DNA from: Salinarimonas soli
GTDB lineage: Bacteria > Pseudomonadota > Alphaproteobacteria > Rhizobiales > Beijerinckiaceae
NCBI RefSeq assembly: GCF_008386575.1
Contig: NZ_VUOA01000009.1
Span: 53,700 to 117,699 of the forward strand
Reading direction: 5' to 3'
Length of the DNA stretch: 64,000 nt
Part shown: one piece after another, positions 23,408-31,484 of the stretch
How the letters are laid out: every line of letters starts with the position of its first letter
Position numbering within the stretch: position 1 is the first letter of the stretch
The notes under the pieces: generated by a model
What the model was told of the DNA's origin: nothing
The model's input: only the letters and a program-made list of their open reading frames with translations
The model's database searches: none
Position numbers and translations under genes: made by a program

Positions 23408-26400
23408 CAGCCCCTCCGCGGCAGGGTTGGTGAAGATCTCCGCCAGCTTCGTCGTGTTCTGCCCGAGGCGCGCCTGCTCGTAGAAGTCGGATAACCGCCG
23501 ACCCACCGTGGTCCCGCCCGAGCGGATGACGTTCCCCACCTCGGCCAGGGGGCTTCCCTGCTTTAGCTGCGTGCGAATGGCCTCGTTGGCCGAGGTCGAG
23601 GAGTTGGCCGGCAGCCGTTGGCCTGTGGCCTCCATCACGTCGAGGAAGCGCCGGAAGCCGTCCCAGCGGTTATGCCCGTTCGGGAGCGCCCGTACCGCGG
23701 CCTCGAGGTTGCGCGCCTGCTGCGGGTTGCCGACGATCGCCGCCGCGAACCCCGCCCCGCCGAACGCATTGGGGCCGCCCTGGAGGTTCTGCGTCGCCTC
23801 GTCAAAGACCGTCTTGGCGTAGATCCGGACGAGGTTCTGAGCTGCGTCCGGGTCCTTCGCCACCACTCGCCGCACCGTTTGGGACACCGTTCGGTCGATG
23901 CCCGCCGCCGGCTGGTTCGGCAGCAGCGCCCGGGCCTGCTTCAGCACCTCGTTCTGTGCCGCGACCTGCCCGAGCGGACCCGCCTCCACGGGCGCCAGCC
24001 CGCGCCGCGCCGTGGCGATCTCGTCCACCCGGCGCGTGACGCCCGGGAACTGCCGCACCACGTCCTCGCTGTCCCGCAGGGCCCGCATGAGGCCATCGGC
24101 CGAGATGTTGCCGCTCGCGTCCGTCGCCGCGTCGAGGATGCGCGTCGTCAGGTAGTTCTCGAACGACTGCCGGGCTGCCGGCGTCGCCACCTCGTTGAAG
24201 TCCCGTGCCGCGGACGCGCCGCCCCGCTCCAGGGCTTGCGGCGCTTGTTCTCGCGGCATGGTGAAGTCACGGCCGTACTGATCGCGCTGCACGATCTGCC
24301 CAGGCACGCGGCTTTCCCCGAACGGCTCCAGGGGGCGAGAGGCAGCCGCGAAGTTGCGGGAGGCTTGACCATAGGCCGGAACCGCCTCCAGGGCCGTATC
24401 GAGCTGCCCCAGCACGTCCCGGAGCTGCGTGACGGAGTTGCCGGCGCCCGCCTGCTTGGCCTGGCTGATGAGGTCGGTGATTGCCTCCCGCGAGGCATGG
24501 AGCCCGGCCACCGTGGTGTCGATCGAGCCATCCCCCCGCGCGAGCGCCTGGCGAGCCGCCTGGAGAGCCTGCCGCGGCGCACCCTTCGCTGTCTCCAAGA
24601 TGCTGTCGATCGCGGCGACCACCGGCCGCGCATCAACCTGCCCGTATTGCGTCGGCCGCAGTCCCACCACCGGCATCCGTTCGGTTTGCACGTCCGGGAT
24701 CATCCGCCCCGTGGTGGCCGGTGCCACGAACTCGTCAACCGGGCGAGCCATGACGGCGCGCTCAAATACGTCCATGTAATCCGGCCGCCCCGAGGCGAGG
24801 GCTTCCGCCGCCTGGTCCACCGCCCGTTGATCAATGCCCCTGGTGGAATAGCCCCCGTCCTCCAGCTCTTTCAGGAACGAGCGCCGGGCGTCGCCCAGGA
24901 TCTCGGCATTGCGCGTCTCGACACGGGCAGCAGCCCGAGCATCCACCGATCCAGCCTCGCCCGCCGCATAAGTGCGAGGGCCGCCGGCCTGCTCCCGGCG
25001 CAGGAGGTCGATCACCTCATCCCGAACGTTGCGGGCGATCGAGCCGTCGGGGCCCGGCCGGAGGTAGCCCGCCTCGATCAGCTTTTCGCGCCAGAAGCCG
25101 TCGAGCGACTTTCCGTCAGGACGCGCTACCCGCCCAGCGAACGGCACCGAGAACTTGTCGAGGCCGGCATGGGCGAGGTCCGCATCGAGCTGGATGCCGC
25201 CGTTGCGGGCGATGAACTGCGACAGGGGCTCAGGGGCCGGGCCGGTCGGCCGACTGGGCGCGGCACCGGGCCCGGAGGTGTCGACCGTCGCAGCCGGCAA
25301 CTCGGCCCTGCGAAGCTCGTAGAGCCGCCGCAGTTGAGCCGCTTCCGTCGCTGCCTCTTGTGCTGCGGTACGCAGGGCCGCCTCGGCCTCCGCAAAGCGC
25401 GGATTACTCGCAGGCAACCCCGGGCGCTGTCCGGCGCTCTGTTGCGCGGCACGCTCGGCCCGCTCGACGATCGTCAGGGCGATATCCTGCCGCCCGTTTT
25501 GCATGGCCCAAACGATGGACGAGGCGGCATCGTCTCCAACGGAACGGCTTGCCGCGCTCGCGGCGGAAAGGGCGCGATCAAGCGGGGTGGACGGGGCATT
25601 GTCTGCCGCGTTGACCCTCGCAAGTCGCTCGTCGGCGAGTCGGTCAATGCGCTCCTCAAAGGTGCTGGCAGAGCGGTTTGCCCGGGGTGGCGCCCCGGGG
25701 ACCGGCACGGGGAAGTCCACGAACGGCTCGGGCCTCAGGCCGAAGCTCGTCACGTCCCGCACACCATAGCCGCCATCCAGGGGCACGTTGGCAGGAGCGT
25801 TCCGGGCCGCCGCATAGTCCCCATCGGCCAGCGCCGAGCGCATCCCCTCGCGGCGCTCATAGGCCTGCCGAAGCGCGGGTTGGATCACCGCGCCGGCATC
25901 GTCCGCCGTGGTGCGAGGAGCGTTCAGGGCCACCCGCTCGGCAAGGGCCACGCCCTCGGGCGTCTCGGCAATCGCAGCGCGGGCGGCGCTCTGCGTGCGA
26001 AAGCCCGTGGTCCCGGGGTCAAGGGCGAGATCTGACAACATGCCCGTGGCACGTTCGCCCGCAGCCTGCACCTGGCCCGCGCGCTGCGCCATGAACGGGC
26101 GCATCACCTCGCCGCCGCCGGCCGACTGCTCGACGACGCGCTGGAGGTCGGCAAGCCGCGTGGCGCCGCCCGTGGCCTGCTGGACCGCCTCCGGGACGGT
26201 CAGGCGCACGCCCTGCGCCGCTGCGTCGTCCATGAGGCGTTGCGCCCGCATGATCGCGGCGTCATCCACATTCCCCATGGCTTCACGGAAGATGCCTTGC
26301 GCCGTGGTCGGGCGCTGGAGTGCAGCGGTGCCGAACGCGCCGCCAAGGGCCCCGACCATGCGGGCCGGGCCCTCCAGGTCCGGCGAGATCCGGCGCGCGG

Positions 26401-26932
26401 CTTGCCCTGCCGTCTCGGAGGTCAGGGCAGGGATGACGACTTGCGCACCCCTTTGCAGCCAAGTTCCGGCCGTGAAGGGCAAGCCGGTGGCGAACTCGGT
26501 CAGGGTGCCGGCATACTCGCCCGCCGTGGTCTGGGGCTTATAGGCCATCCCCGGGGCGCGATTGATGACCGATTGCGCCGCCTCAACGTTGAATATGTCC
26601 GTTGGATCGGGGATTGGGCTCCTGTTCGGCATCCGCTCCGTTGCCAGCCGGCGCACATCGTCCGAGGTCATGGGGGTGGGGGAGCCAGTGGTGAGATAGT
26701 TTTCGGCACGACCAAGGGTCTGCCCTATCGCCCAATCAACGCCAGTCTGGAACGTCCCCGGCAAGCCCCAGAGGCCCGCGACACCCCGCCCGGCGCCCGA
26801 CACGGACGAGCGCGCCACGTCCTCTACAACGCCCGGCTTCGAGGCAATCGGCACATCATCGAACAGGCCGCCCGACTTGGCCGGGGGCGCCTGCCGTCCA
26901 TCGGCGAAGGGAACGTCGTCAAAGAGGCTCAT
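23285..26932 (-). CDS. Large phage internal-virion (ejection) type protein
   Basis: A 1215-residue protein. It opens with a repeated motif, SLFDDVPFADG and GGLFDDVPIA, a feature of the largest internal proteins of podovirus-like phages. A hydrophobic Gly/Ala-rich stretch (SVSGAGRGVAGLWGLPGTF) and then about 1000 residues of Ala/Arg/Gln-rich helices follow. Such proteins are packed in the capsid and ejected to form the DNA conduit across the envelope. The start overlaps the stop of 26929-29421 by ATGA. It is the last of three consecutive ejection-type genes. No capsid or portal gene accompanies them. Confidence 0.65.
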   Translation of the reverse strand: MSLFDDVPFADGRQAPPAKSGGLFDDVPIASKPGVVEDVARSSVSGAGRGVAGLWGLPGTFQTGVDWAIGQTLGRAENYLTTGSPTPMTSDDVRRLATERMPNRSPIPDPTDIFNVEAAQSVINRAPGMAYKPQTTAGEYAGTLTEFATGLPFTAGTWLQRGAQVVIPALTSETAGQAARRISPDLEGPARMVGALGGAFGTAALQRPTTAQGIFREAMGNVDDAAIMRAQRLMDDAAAQGVRLTVPEAVQQATGGATRLADLQRVVEQSAGGGEVMRPFMAQRAGQVQAAGERATGMLSDLALDPGTTGFRTQSAARAAIAETPEGVALAERVALNAPRTTADDAGAVIQPALRQAYERREGMRSALADGDYAAARNAPANVPLDGGYGVRDVTSFGLRPEPFVDFPVPVPGAPPRANRSASTFEERIDRLADERLARVNAADNAPSTPLDRALSAASAASRSVGDDAASSIVWAMQNGRQDIALTIVERAERAAQQSAGQRPGLPASNPRFAEAEAALRTAAQEAATEAAQLRRLYELRRAELPAATVDTSGPGAAPSRPTGPAPEPLSQFIARNGGIQLDADLAHAGLDKFSVPFAGRVARPDGKSLDGFWREKLIEAGYLRPGPDGSIARNVRDEVIDLLRREQAGGPRTYAAGEAGSVDARAAARVETRNAEILGDARRSFLKELEDGGYSTRGIDQRAVDQAAEALASGRPDYMDVFERAVMARPVDEFVAPATTGRMIPDVQTERMPVVGLRPTQYGQVDARPVVAAIDSILETAKGAPRQALQAARQALARGDGSIDTTVAGLHASREAITDLISQAKQAGAGNSVTQLRDVLGQLDTALEAVPAYGQASRNFAAASRPLEPFGESRVPGQIVQRDQYGRDFTMPREQAPQALERGGASAARDFNEVATPAARQSFENYLTTRILDAATDASGNISADGLMRALRDSEDVVRQFPGVTRRVDEIATARRGLAPVEAGPLGQVAAQNEVLKQARALLPNQPAAGIDRTVSQTVRRVVAKDPDAAQNLVRIYAKTVFDEATQNLQGGPNAFGGAGFAAAIVGNPQQARNLEAAVRALPNGHNRWDGFRRFLDVMEATGQRLPANSSTSANEAIRTQLKQGSPLAEVGNVIRSGGTTVGRRLSDFYEQARLGQNTTKLAEIFTNPAAEGLLRELSRAPVGSAKAQGLALRLTFFGERAANSPNAAGQAGR

Positions 26933-29421
26933 CGGGGCAACACCTCGTCAGGGTTCAGGCCATAGGCGCCCAGGCGCCGGGCCACCTCGTTGCGGTCTCG
27001 GCCCGCCGCCACCGCGTCGCGCGCTTCCTTCACCACGCGACCCATGGAGTAGCCGTCAGGGAGCGGCGTCCGCTCCCCCAAGGGAGCCACCCGCACCCCG
27101 CCCGCGTCCGACCGCTTGGCGGCATCCCGCCCCTGCCGGATGGCGTCGCCCACGAGGTCGGGATTTTGCTTGCGGAACTCTCGGAAGGCCTGGAGCGGCG
27201 TCGGCAGGGCGCGGAGCTGCTTTTCCGCATCCGCGCGGGAGATCTCACCCGTCGCCAGCCGCGTGGCGATCTCACCGCGGGCGAGCTCGTTGCGCGAGGC
27301 TGCCTCGAAGGTGTCGAAGATCATTTCCCGCGCCGCGGGGCTGTTCGACAGCGGCCCGATCGAGGCGACGAAGCCCTTGTATTCGATGTCCGAGGTGGAG
27401 CCGGACCCGGGCGCCCGCATCTGCGGGGCCAGGCGCTTCACGAGGCTGTCGTAGAGCTGGATATCATCCAGGCCCTCCACCGGGATTTTCGCACTCTCGA
27501 GATAGGGGCCGACCAGCGCCTTGAAGTTGGCCGACGATCCCTGCGAGCCGGCCCGCCGCGAGGTCTCCCGCAGGGTCTCGATGTCCCCAAGCCGCGCCTG
27601 CGCCTCGTCGGCGGCGATGATGTAGCCGTTCCACCGCTCGGCCTGCTTCGCCGCCAGCGTCTCCTCGAACTTGCCCTGCCCGGGGATGTTGTTGATCGTC
27701 GTGGCGCCCGCGCGCTTGTTGCCCCGGTTCCACGTCGTGAAGTCCTCGGGCTCCTGTCCGCGAGCGCGCGCCTGTTCCTGGTACAGGCGGTACTCTTGAA
27801 CGTCGCTCGTCCCCTTGTCGCCGGGACGGGCCACCGAGAGCTTGCCCGTCGCGTCCCGTTGCAGGATCTCGCCATTGGCCTGCGGCAGGTCGGTATAGGT
27901 CTGCGCCGTGCCAGCGATCGGGATCATTTCCCGGGTGCGCGGGTTGTAGTGCGCCCGCCCCTGGGGCCCGAGGTCCACGATGGACCAGCTTGGATCGGCC
28001 GCCTTGAGCGCCTGCCCGAGGAGGGTGTTGGCGACGTTGCGTTGCCCCTCCGGGAGAGCGGCGCTGCCGGCAGCCTGCGCCAGCATGGGGATGGCCTGGA
28101 CGAGGCGCTGCGGATCAAACCCGCCGCGCTGCGGCTGAGGGCCCTGCCCGCCAGGGGCACCCTGAACCGGAGCGTCCACCTGGCGCGGCGTCGGTAGGAC
28201 ACCCCCACCACCCGGAACAGCGAAGCCCGAGGCCTGCGCCGGCGCCGAGCCCACCGCCGGCATGTCAGCAGCGCCAGGTGCAGACGGCCCGGAGGGGAGC
28301 GGCGTAGCCCCCGAGTTCGGCATGTCGGCCGTCAGGGAGGCATAGGCGCGCCGGTTCGGCGTCGCGCCGTTCGGCCCATATCGCGCATCGACATCGGCCC
28401 GAGAGGTCGGCGGGTTGCCGAGGTTCGCGAGCGACTGTATGGGGGCGCCCGATCCGGGTGTGTAGGGCGCGGAGATCTGCCCGGCTCCGGGACCGGCGAC
28501 CCGTATCCCAGCCGCACCCTGCCCGCCGAGGGCGCCGGCCACCTCAGCCCAGGGCACGGACGCGCGGTTGCCGTTGAAGTTGTCGTAAGTGCCCGCGCCG
28601 CTCGCGTCCTTGGGCAAAGCGGCCCATTCCTGGCTGAGGTTGCGGGCGAAGGTGTCGGCCGGCATCCGCCCGGCCTGGTAGTCGTCAAAGCCGCGCATCC
28701 GCACGAGACGAGCCGCAAGGCGGTCCTGCACCTCAGGCGTAAAGCGCGTGGTGGCAGGGTCGAGCCCTTCCGCCTCAACGGCGCGCGCCAAGGTCGGGCT
28801 GATCATCTGATAAGCGCCGACCGCCGTAGAGGCGTGGCCTTGCGCCGGCATCTGCTTTTGGAACTCCATGACCTGAGCGATGGTCATGTTCCCAAGTTCG
28901 GCAGAGCCGCCGGGAGTGCCGTCCTGCTTGAAGGTCAAAGCTCCATAATCGTTGCCGCCATCGCGCCGAGCCAGGTTGAGGATGGGGCGGATACCCGGCC
29001 CAACCGGGTCCGCGTTGCGCGCCCGCAGGAAGTCGCCGGAGACGCCCTCGGGATCCGCTATGTCGGGGCCGATGCTCGAGACGCGGGAACCGGCGGGTGC
29101 CCGTGGAGGAGCCTGGAAGCCGCCGCCCCCACCGCCGCCACCCAGGAGGCCGCTCAGGGACTGCCCGAACGCCTGGCCGGCCTCTAGCTGCTGCTGGCGA
29201 AGGCGTTGATCCTCGCCCAGCTTGATCAGGCTGACACCGCCCCCAACTTCACCCTCCGCTATGAGCTGCCGCCCCGCCTCGGCATAGTTGCCGCCCGCGG
29301 CAAGGCCGCTCAGCGTCTGTCGCAGACGGTTTTCCCGAGCGCGCTTCTCACCCGCCGCATAGGAGGACGTGAAGGCGTCTCCCAAGCCCGCGATCATGCC
29401 GAAGATGGGATTGGAGTTCAT
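26929..29421 (-). CDS. Phage ejection protein with lysozyme-like region
   Basis: An 830-residue protein. Residues about 145-310 look like a transglycosylase/lysozyme-type domain (NDYGALTFKQDG, then HASTAVGAYQMISPTLARAV and FDDYQAGRMPADTFARNLSQ), with the GAYQ motif typical of phage structural muramidases. Gly/Pro-rich linkers and a helical C-terminal 300 residues follow. Internal virion proteins with muramidase parts locally cut peptidoglycan during DNA entry. The ATG at 29421 with GAGG upstream is preferred to a TTG at 29433 that overlaps the previous stop. Confidence 0.7.
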   Translation of the reverse strand: MNSNPIFGMIAGLGDAFTSSYAAGEKRARENRLRQTLSGLAAGGNYAEAGRQLIAEGEVGGGVSLIKLGEDQRLRQQQLEAGQAFGQSLSGLLGGGGGGGGFQAPPRAPAGSRVSSIGPDIADPEGVSGDFLRARNADPVGPGIRPILNLARRDGGNDYGALTFKQDGTPGGSAELGNMTIAQVMEFQKQMPAQGHASTAVGAYQMISPTLARAVEAEGLDPATTRFTPEVQDRLAARLVRMRGFDDYQAGRMPADTFARNLSQEWAALPKDASGAGTYDNFNGNRASVPWAEVAGALGGQGAAGIRVAGPGAGQISAPYTPGSGAPIQSLANLGNPPTSRADVDARYGPNGATPNRRAYASLTADMPNSGATPLPSGPSAPGAADMPAVGSAPAQASGFAVPGGGGVLPTPRQVDAPVQGAPGGQGPQPQRGGFDPQRLVQAIPMLAQAAGSAALPEGQRNVANTLLGQALKAADPSWSIVDLGPQGRAHYNPRTREMIPIAGTAQTYTDLPQANGEILQRDATGKLSVARPGDKGTSDVQEYRLYQEQARARGQEPEDFTTWNRGNKRAGATTINNIPGQGKFEETLAAKQAERWNGYIIAADEAQARLGDIETLRETSRRAGSQGSSANFKALVGPYLESAKIPVEGLDDIQLYDSLVKRLAPQMRAPGSGSTSDIEYKGFVASIGPLSNSPAAREMIFDTFEAASRNELARGEIATRLATGEISRADAEKQLRALPTPLQAFREFRKQNPDLVGDAIRQGRDAAKRSDAGGVRVAPLGERTPLPDGYSMGRVVKEARDAVAAGRDRNEVARRLGAYGLNPDEVLPR

Positions 29422-29429
29422 GGCGGGCC

Positions 29430-30221
29430 TCAATAGATCGGGGAGCCGAAAGCGCGCTGCGCAAAGGCGGCGGGGCTGAGCGTGCGACTGTCACCAAGGC
29501 TGCTGAGCGTGCTGGCGCCTCCGAAGAAGCCGCTTCCCAGACCCGACCCGAGCGCAGACAACCCGAGCTGCCCGAGCCCCATGGCCGCGCCGAAGATGTT
29601 CTGGCTCGCCTGCTGGCTGGCCTGCGCCTGCTGCGCCTGCGTGTTTGAGTGAAGCTGCCCGATGCTCGAGAGGGCGTTGAACGAGTTCTGTCCCAGGTCG
29701 CGACCGCCCTGGTACTCCAGGTTTCCTAGGCTCGCGAGAAGCCCGGCCTGCCCCGTGCGAGCGCCGTAGAGCCGATCGTCGAGGCCTTGTAGCCGGTTCT
29801 GCCAGCCGCCGTATTCCTGGTTCGCGAGGCCCTGCGCCAGCTTCACGCTGTCGGCCGACGTGTTGCCGGATCCGAGCTGCCCCCGGGCCGCCTGGCGCCG
29901 GTCTAGCTGGTCTTGGCTCTGCTCCATGGCCCATTGATACCCAGGGCCCGCCTGGAACGCCCCGACCGCCCGCTGATTGCCCGCGGCGCCGTTCACGCCG
30001 AGGCTGTCCATGTAGAGGTTGGCACCGGGGAGATACCGATCGCCGAGCGCCTGAAGCGTCGAGCCGGCCTGCCCGTATTGTGACCGAGCGCGATCCAGGC
30101 CGGCGGTCAGGTCCCCTCGAAAGGCGTCCCGGCCGGCATTGATGTAGTCGGTGCCGATGTTGGCGGCCGACTGAAGCCGGTCCCGCTGCTTCTTCGAGGA
30201 GAAAACGTCGAACAGGCCCAT
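29430..30221 (-). CDS. Phage DNA-transfer/ejection type protein
   Basis: A 263-residue protein opening MGLFDVFSSKKQRDRLQSAA and containing YQWAMEQSQDQLDRRQAARG, then LANQEYGGWQNRLQGL. That is the pattern of phage DNA-transfer proteins, whose middle reads roughly YQFALEQG-LDRSAAARG-LASQEYGNW. The C-terminal part is Gly/Ala/Leu-rich and may enter membranes. GGAGGG lies just upstream, and the start follows the stop of the ribbon-helix-helix gene by only 2 bp. First of the three ejection-type genes. Confidence 0.7.
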   Translation of the reverse strand: MGLFDVFSSKKQRDRLQSAANIGTDYINAGRDAFRGDLTAGLDRARSQYGQAGSTLQALGDRYLPGANLYMDSLGVNGAAGNQRAVGAFQAGPGYQWAMEQSQDQLDRRQAARGQLGSGNTSADSVKLAQGLANQEYGGWQNRLQGLDDRLYGARTGQAGLLASLGNLEYQGGRDLGQNSFNALSSIGQLHSNTQAQQAQASQQASQNIFGAAMGLGQLGLSALGSGLGSGFFGGASTLSSLGDSRTLSPAAFAQRAFGSPIY

Positions 30222-30223
30222 GC

Positions 30224-30430
30224 TCAGCCCTCCACCCGGCGCTCGGGGCGGGCCTGCTCGTCCATGATGCGCGAGACGTGCGCCTCGACGGCCTGCCGGA
30301 TCAACTCCGCCGCGGTGACGCCGGCAACCCGGGCCGCCTCGTGGACGCGGGGCCGAAGGTCGAGGGGAGCCCGGATGCCGATCCGGTCGCCGAACGCCTC
30401 CCGTTCGCGGTGGAATGAAAGATCGCCCAT
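30224..30430 (-). CDS. Ribbon-helix-helix DNA-binding protein
   Basis: A 68-residue protein with an RHH fold: a short strand (RIGIRAPLDLR) and two helices (PRVHEAARVAGVT, AAELIRQAVEAHVSRIMDEQ). The ATG at 30430 is supported by GGAGGA 4-5 nt upstream; a GTG at 30463 would add 11 residues. It directly precedes the ejection genes and could regulate them. Confidence 0.7.
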   Translation of the reverse strand: MGDLSFHREREAFGDRIGIRAPLDLRPRVHEAARVAGVTAAELIRQAVEAHVSRIMDEQARPERRVEG

Positions 30431-30521
30431 GTCGTCCTCCAGGATCACGGACGCAGGGTCCACGATCCCGTAAGGTTAGACAATCGACGCTCTTGTATCT
30501 TTTGGAGTTGTTGGAACGAAA

Positions 30522-30752
30522 TTAGCCGCTGCCGTCACAATCTTGGATGTCCCGGTAACTGGCGATCTTCAGGTAAGCTGACCACAGCGCGTCTTGGGCG
30601 CCGTTCCAGACCACTTCCGATGTGTCCGCGATCCCCTGCTTTTGCTCAATGATCGTCCGCAGGGTCGAAAGCCAATCGGCGGCGTTGTCGAGGTCCGCGA
30701 GCGCACCGCGGCGCAACGCCTCCATAGGCGAGGCAGGGTGATGGTCAGCCAT
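30522..30752 (-). CDS. Small protein of unknown function
   Basis: A 76-residue acidic helical protein (MADHHPASPMEALRRGALAD onward, then LRTIIEQKQGIADTSEVVWN). GGAGGG precedes the ATG at 30752, which overlaps the end of the HTH gene 30745-31041 by 8 bp. Function unknown. Confidence 0.6.
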   Translation of the reverse strand: MADHHPASPMEALRRGALADLDNAADWLSTLRTIIEQKQGIADTSEVVWNGAQDALWSAYLKIASYRDIQDCDGSG

Positions 30753-31041
30753 TTGCGCGCCCTCCTGTAAGGGGCACGAGCCCCGCCCGCTCGAAGTAGC
30801 CGCGAACGGCTGGCGAAGCTCGGTCACCGCCGACATAGGCGACGAGGGCGGCCCGATCGCGCTCAACGAACATGGCGAGGGCCGGGCGGCTCACCTTCCA
30901 GCGCCCGCCGACCATGCGACCGATGTGGTAGCGCAGGCACCAGAGGCGGACGGTTTCCTGATGCACGCCGATCGTCTCGGCGGCAGCCCGCAGGCTGACG
31001 AACTCGCGCTTGTCATAGGGAATAGGATCACAGCCGCTCAC
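30745..31041 (-). CDS. HTH (MerR/excisionase-like) DNA-binding protein
   Basis: A 98-residue protein with a winged-helix type HTH: FVSLRAAAETIGVHQETVRL then WCLRYHIGRMVGGRWKVSRP, followed by a helical tail. This is the layout of excisionase/MerR-like small DNA-binding proteins. Its start overlaps the stop of 31038-31484 in an ATGA junction. Role inferred as regulator or recombination directionality factor. Confidence 0.7.
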   Translation of the reverse strand: MSGCDPIPYDKREFVSLRAAAETIGVHQETVRLWCLRYHIGRMVGGRWKVSRPALAMFVERDRAALVAYVGGDRASPAVRGYFERAGLVPLTGGRANG

Positions 31042-31484
31042 GAGCGCCCCCGTTCGATTGTGCGGCCGTCCGAGAGGCGGGCCGTCGTGGTGGTCAGGGT
31101 GGAGACAGAAGCGCCGTTGAGGGCCCAGGCGAGCGCGATCACGTCGGCGTCGGGCCAGCCCAGGCGTTCGGCCTCGTCACCCCGGGCGTCGAGCAGGAGG
31201 CCGGCGTCGTTGATGGCGCGATGCCAGTGGTCGAGATCCACGCCCGCCGGCTGGACCACCTGGAGCACCGCGAAGGCGCGGGCGTAGAGGGCGGGAACAC
31301 CGCCCTCCAGGGCCATGGCCTCACGCTCGGCGAGGCTATCGGCATCGAAATCCGATTGGGTGCCAGTAGTTGCGTCATCTGAGGCGCTTTCAACCCTTGC
31401 GGGGTCTTGTGTCCGTTTTGACGCTTTTGGCACGCCACTCCTATAGAAATTTTCGGAGCGTGCCCGGGCGAACCATTTGCTCAT
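31038..31484 (-). CDS. Unknown protein coupled to the replication gene
   Basis: A 148-residue protein. The first 30 residues (MSKWFARARSENFYRSGVPK onward) are basic; the rest is acidic and helical. The DNA for FYRSGVPK and the next residues is nearly identical to a block at 21299-21336. The ATG overlaps the stop of the Prim-Pol gene (ATGA), so it is translated with it. Function unknown; an accessory replication role is a guess from position. Confidence 0.55.
   Translation of the reverse strand: MSKWFARARSENFYRSGVPKASKRTQDPARVESASDDATTGTQSDFDADSLAEREAMALEGGVPALYARAFAVLQVVQPAGVDLDHWHRAINDAGLLLDARGDEAERLGWPDADVIALAWALNGASVSTLTTTTARLSDGRTIERGRS
31410..31447 (-). repeat. 38-bp block shared with 21299-21336
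   Basis: Inverted copy of the block at 21299-21336, 34 of 38 positions identical, lying inside the coding sequence of 31038-31484. Identity extends through third codon positions. Confidence 0.65.

Noticed and set aside
23618-26035. Plus-strand frame of 805 codons
   Set aside because: Opposite the 1215-residue ejection-type protein; His/Arg-rich composition typical of a shadow frame in GC-rich DNA.
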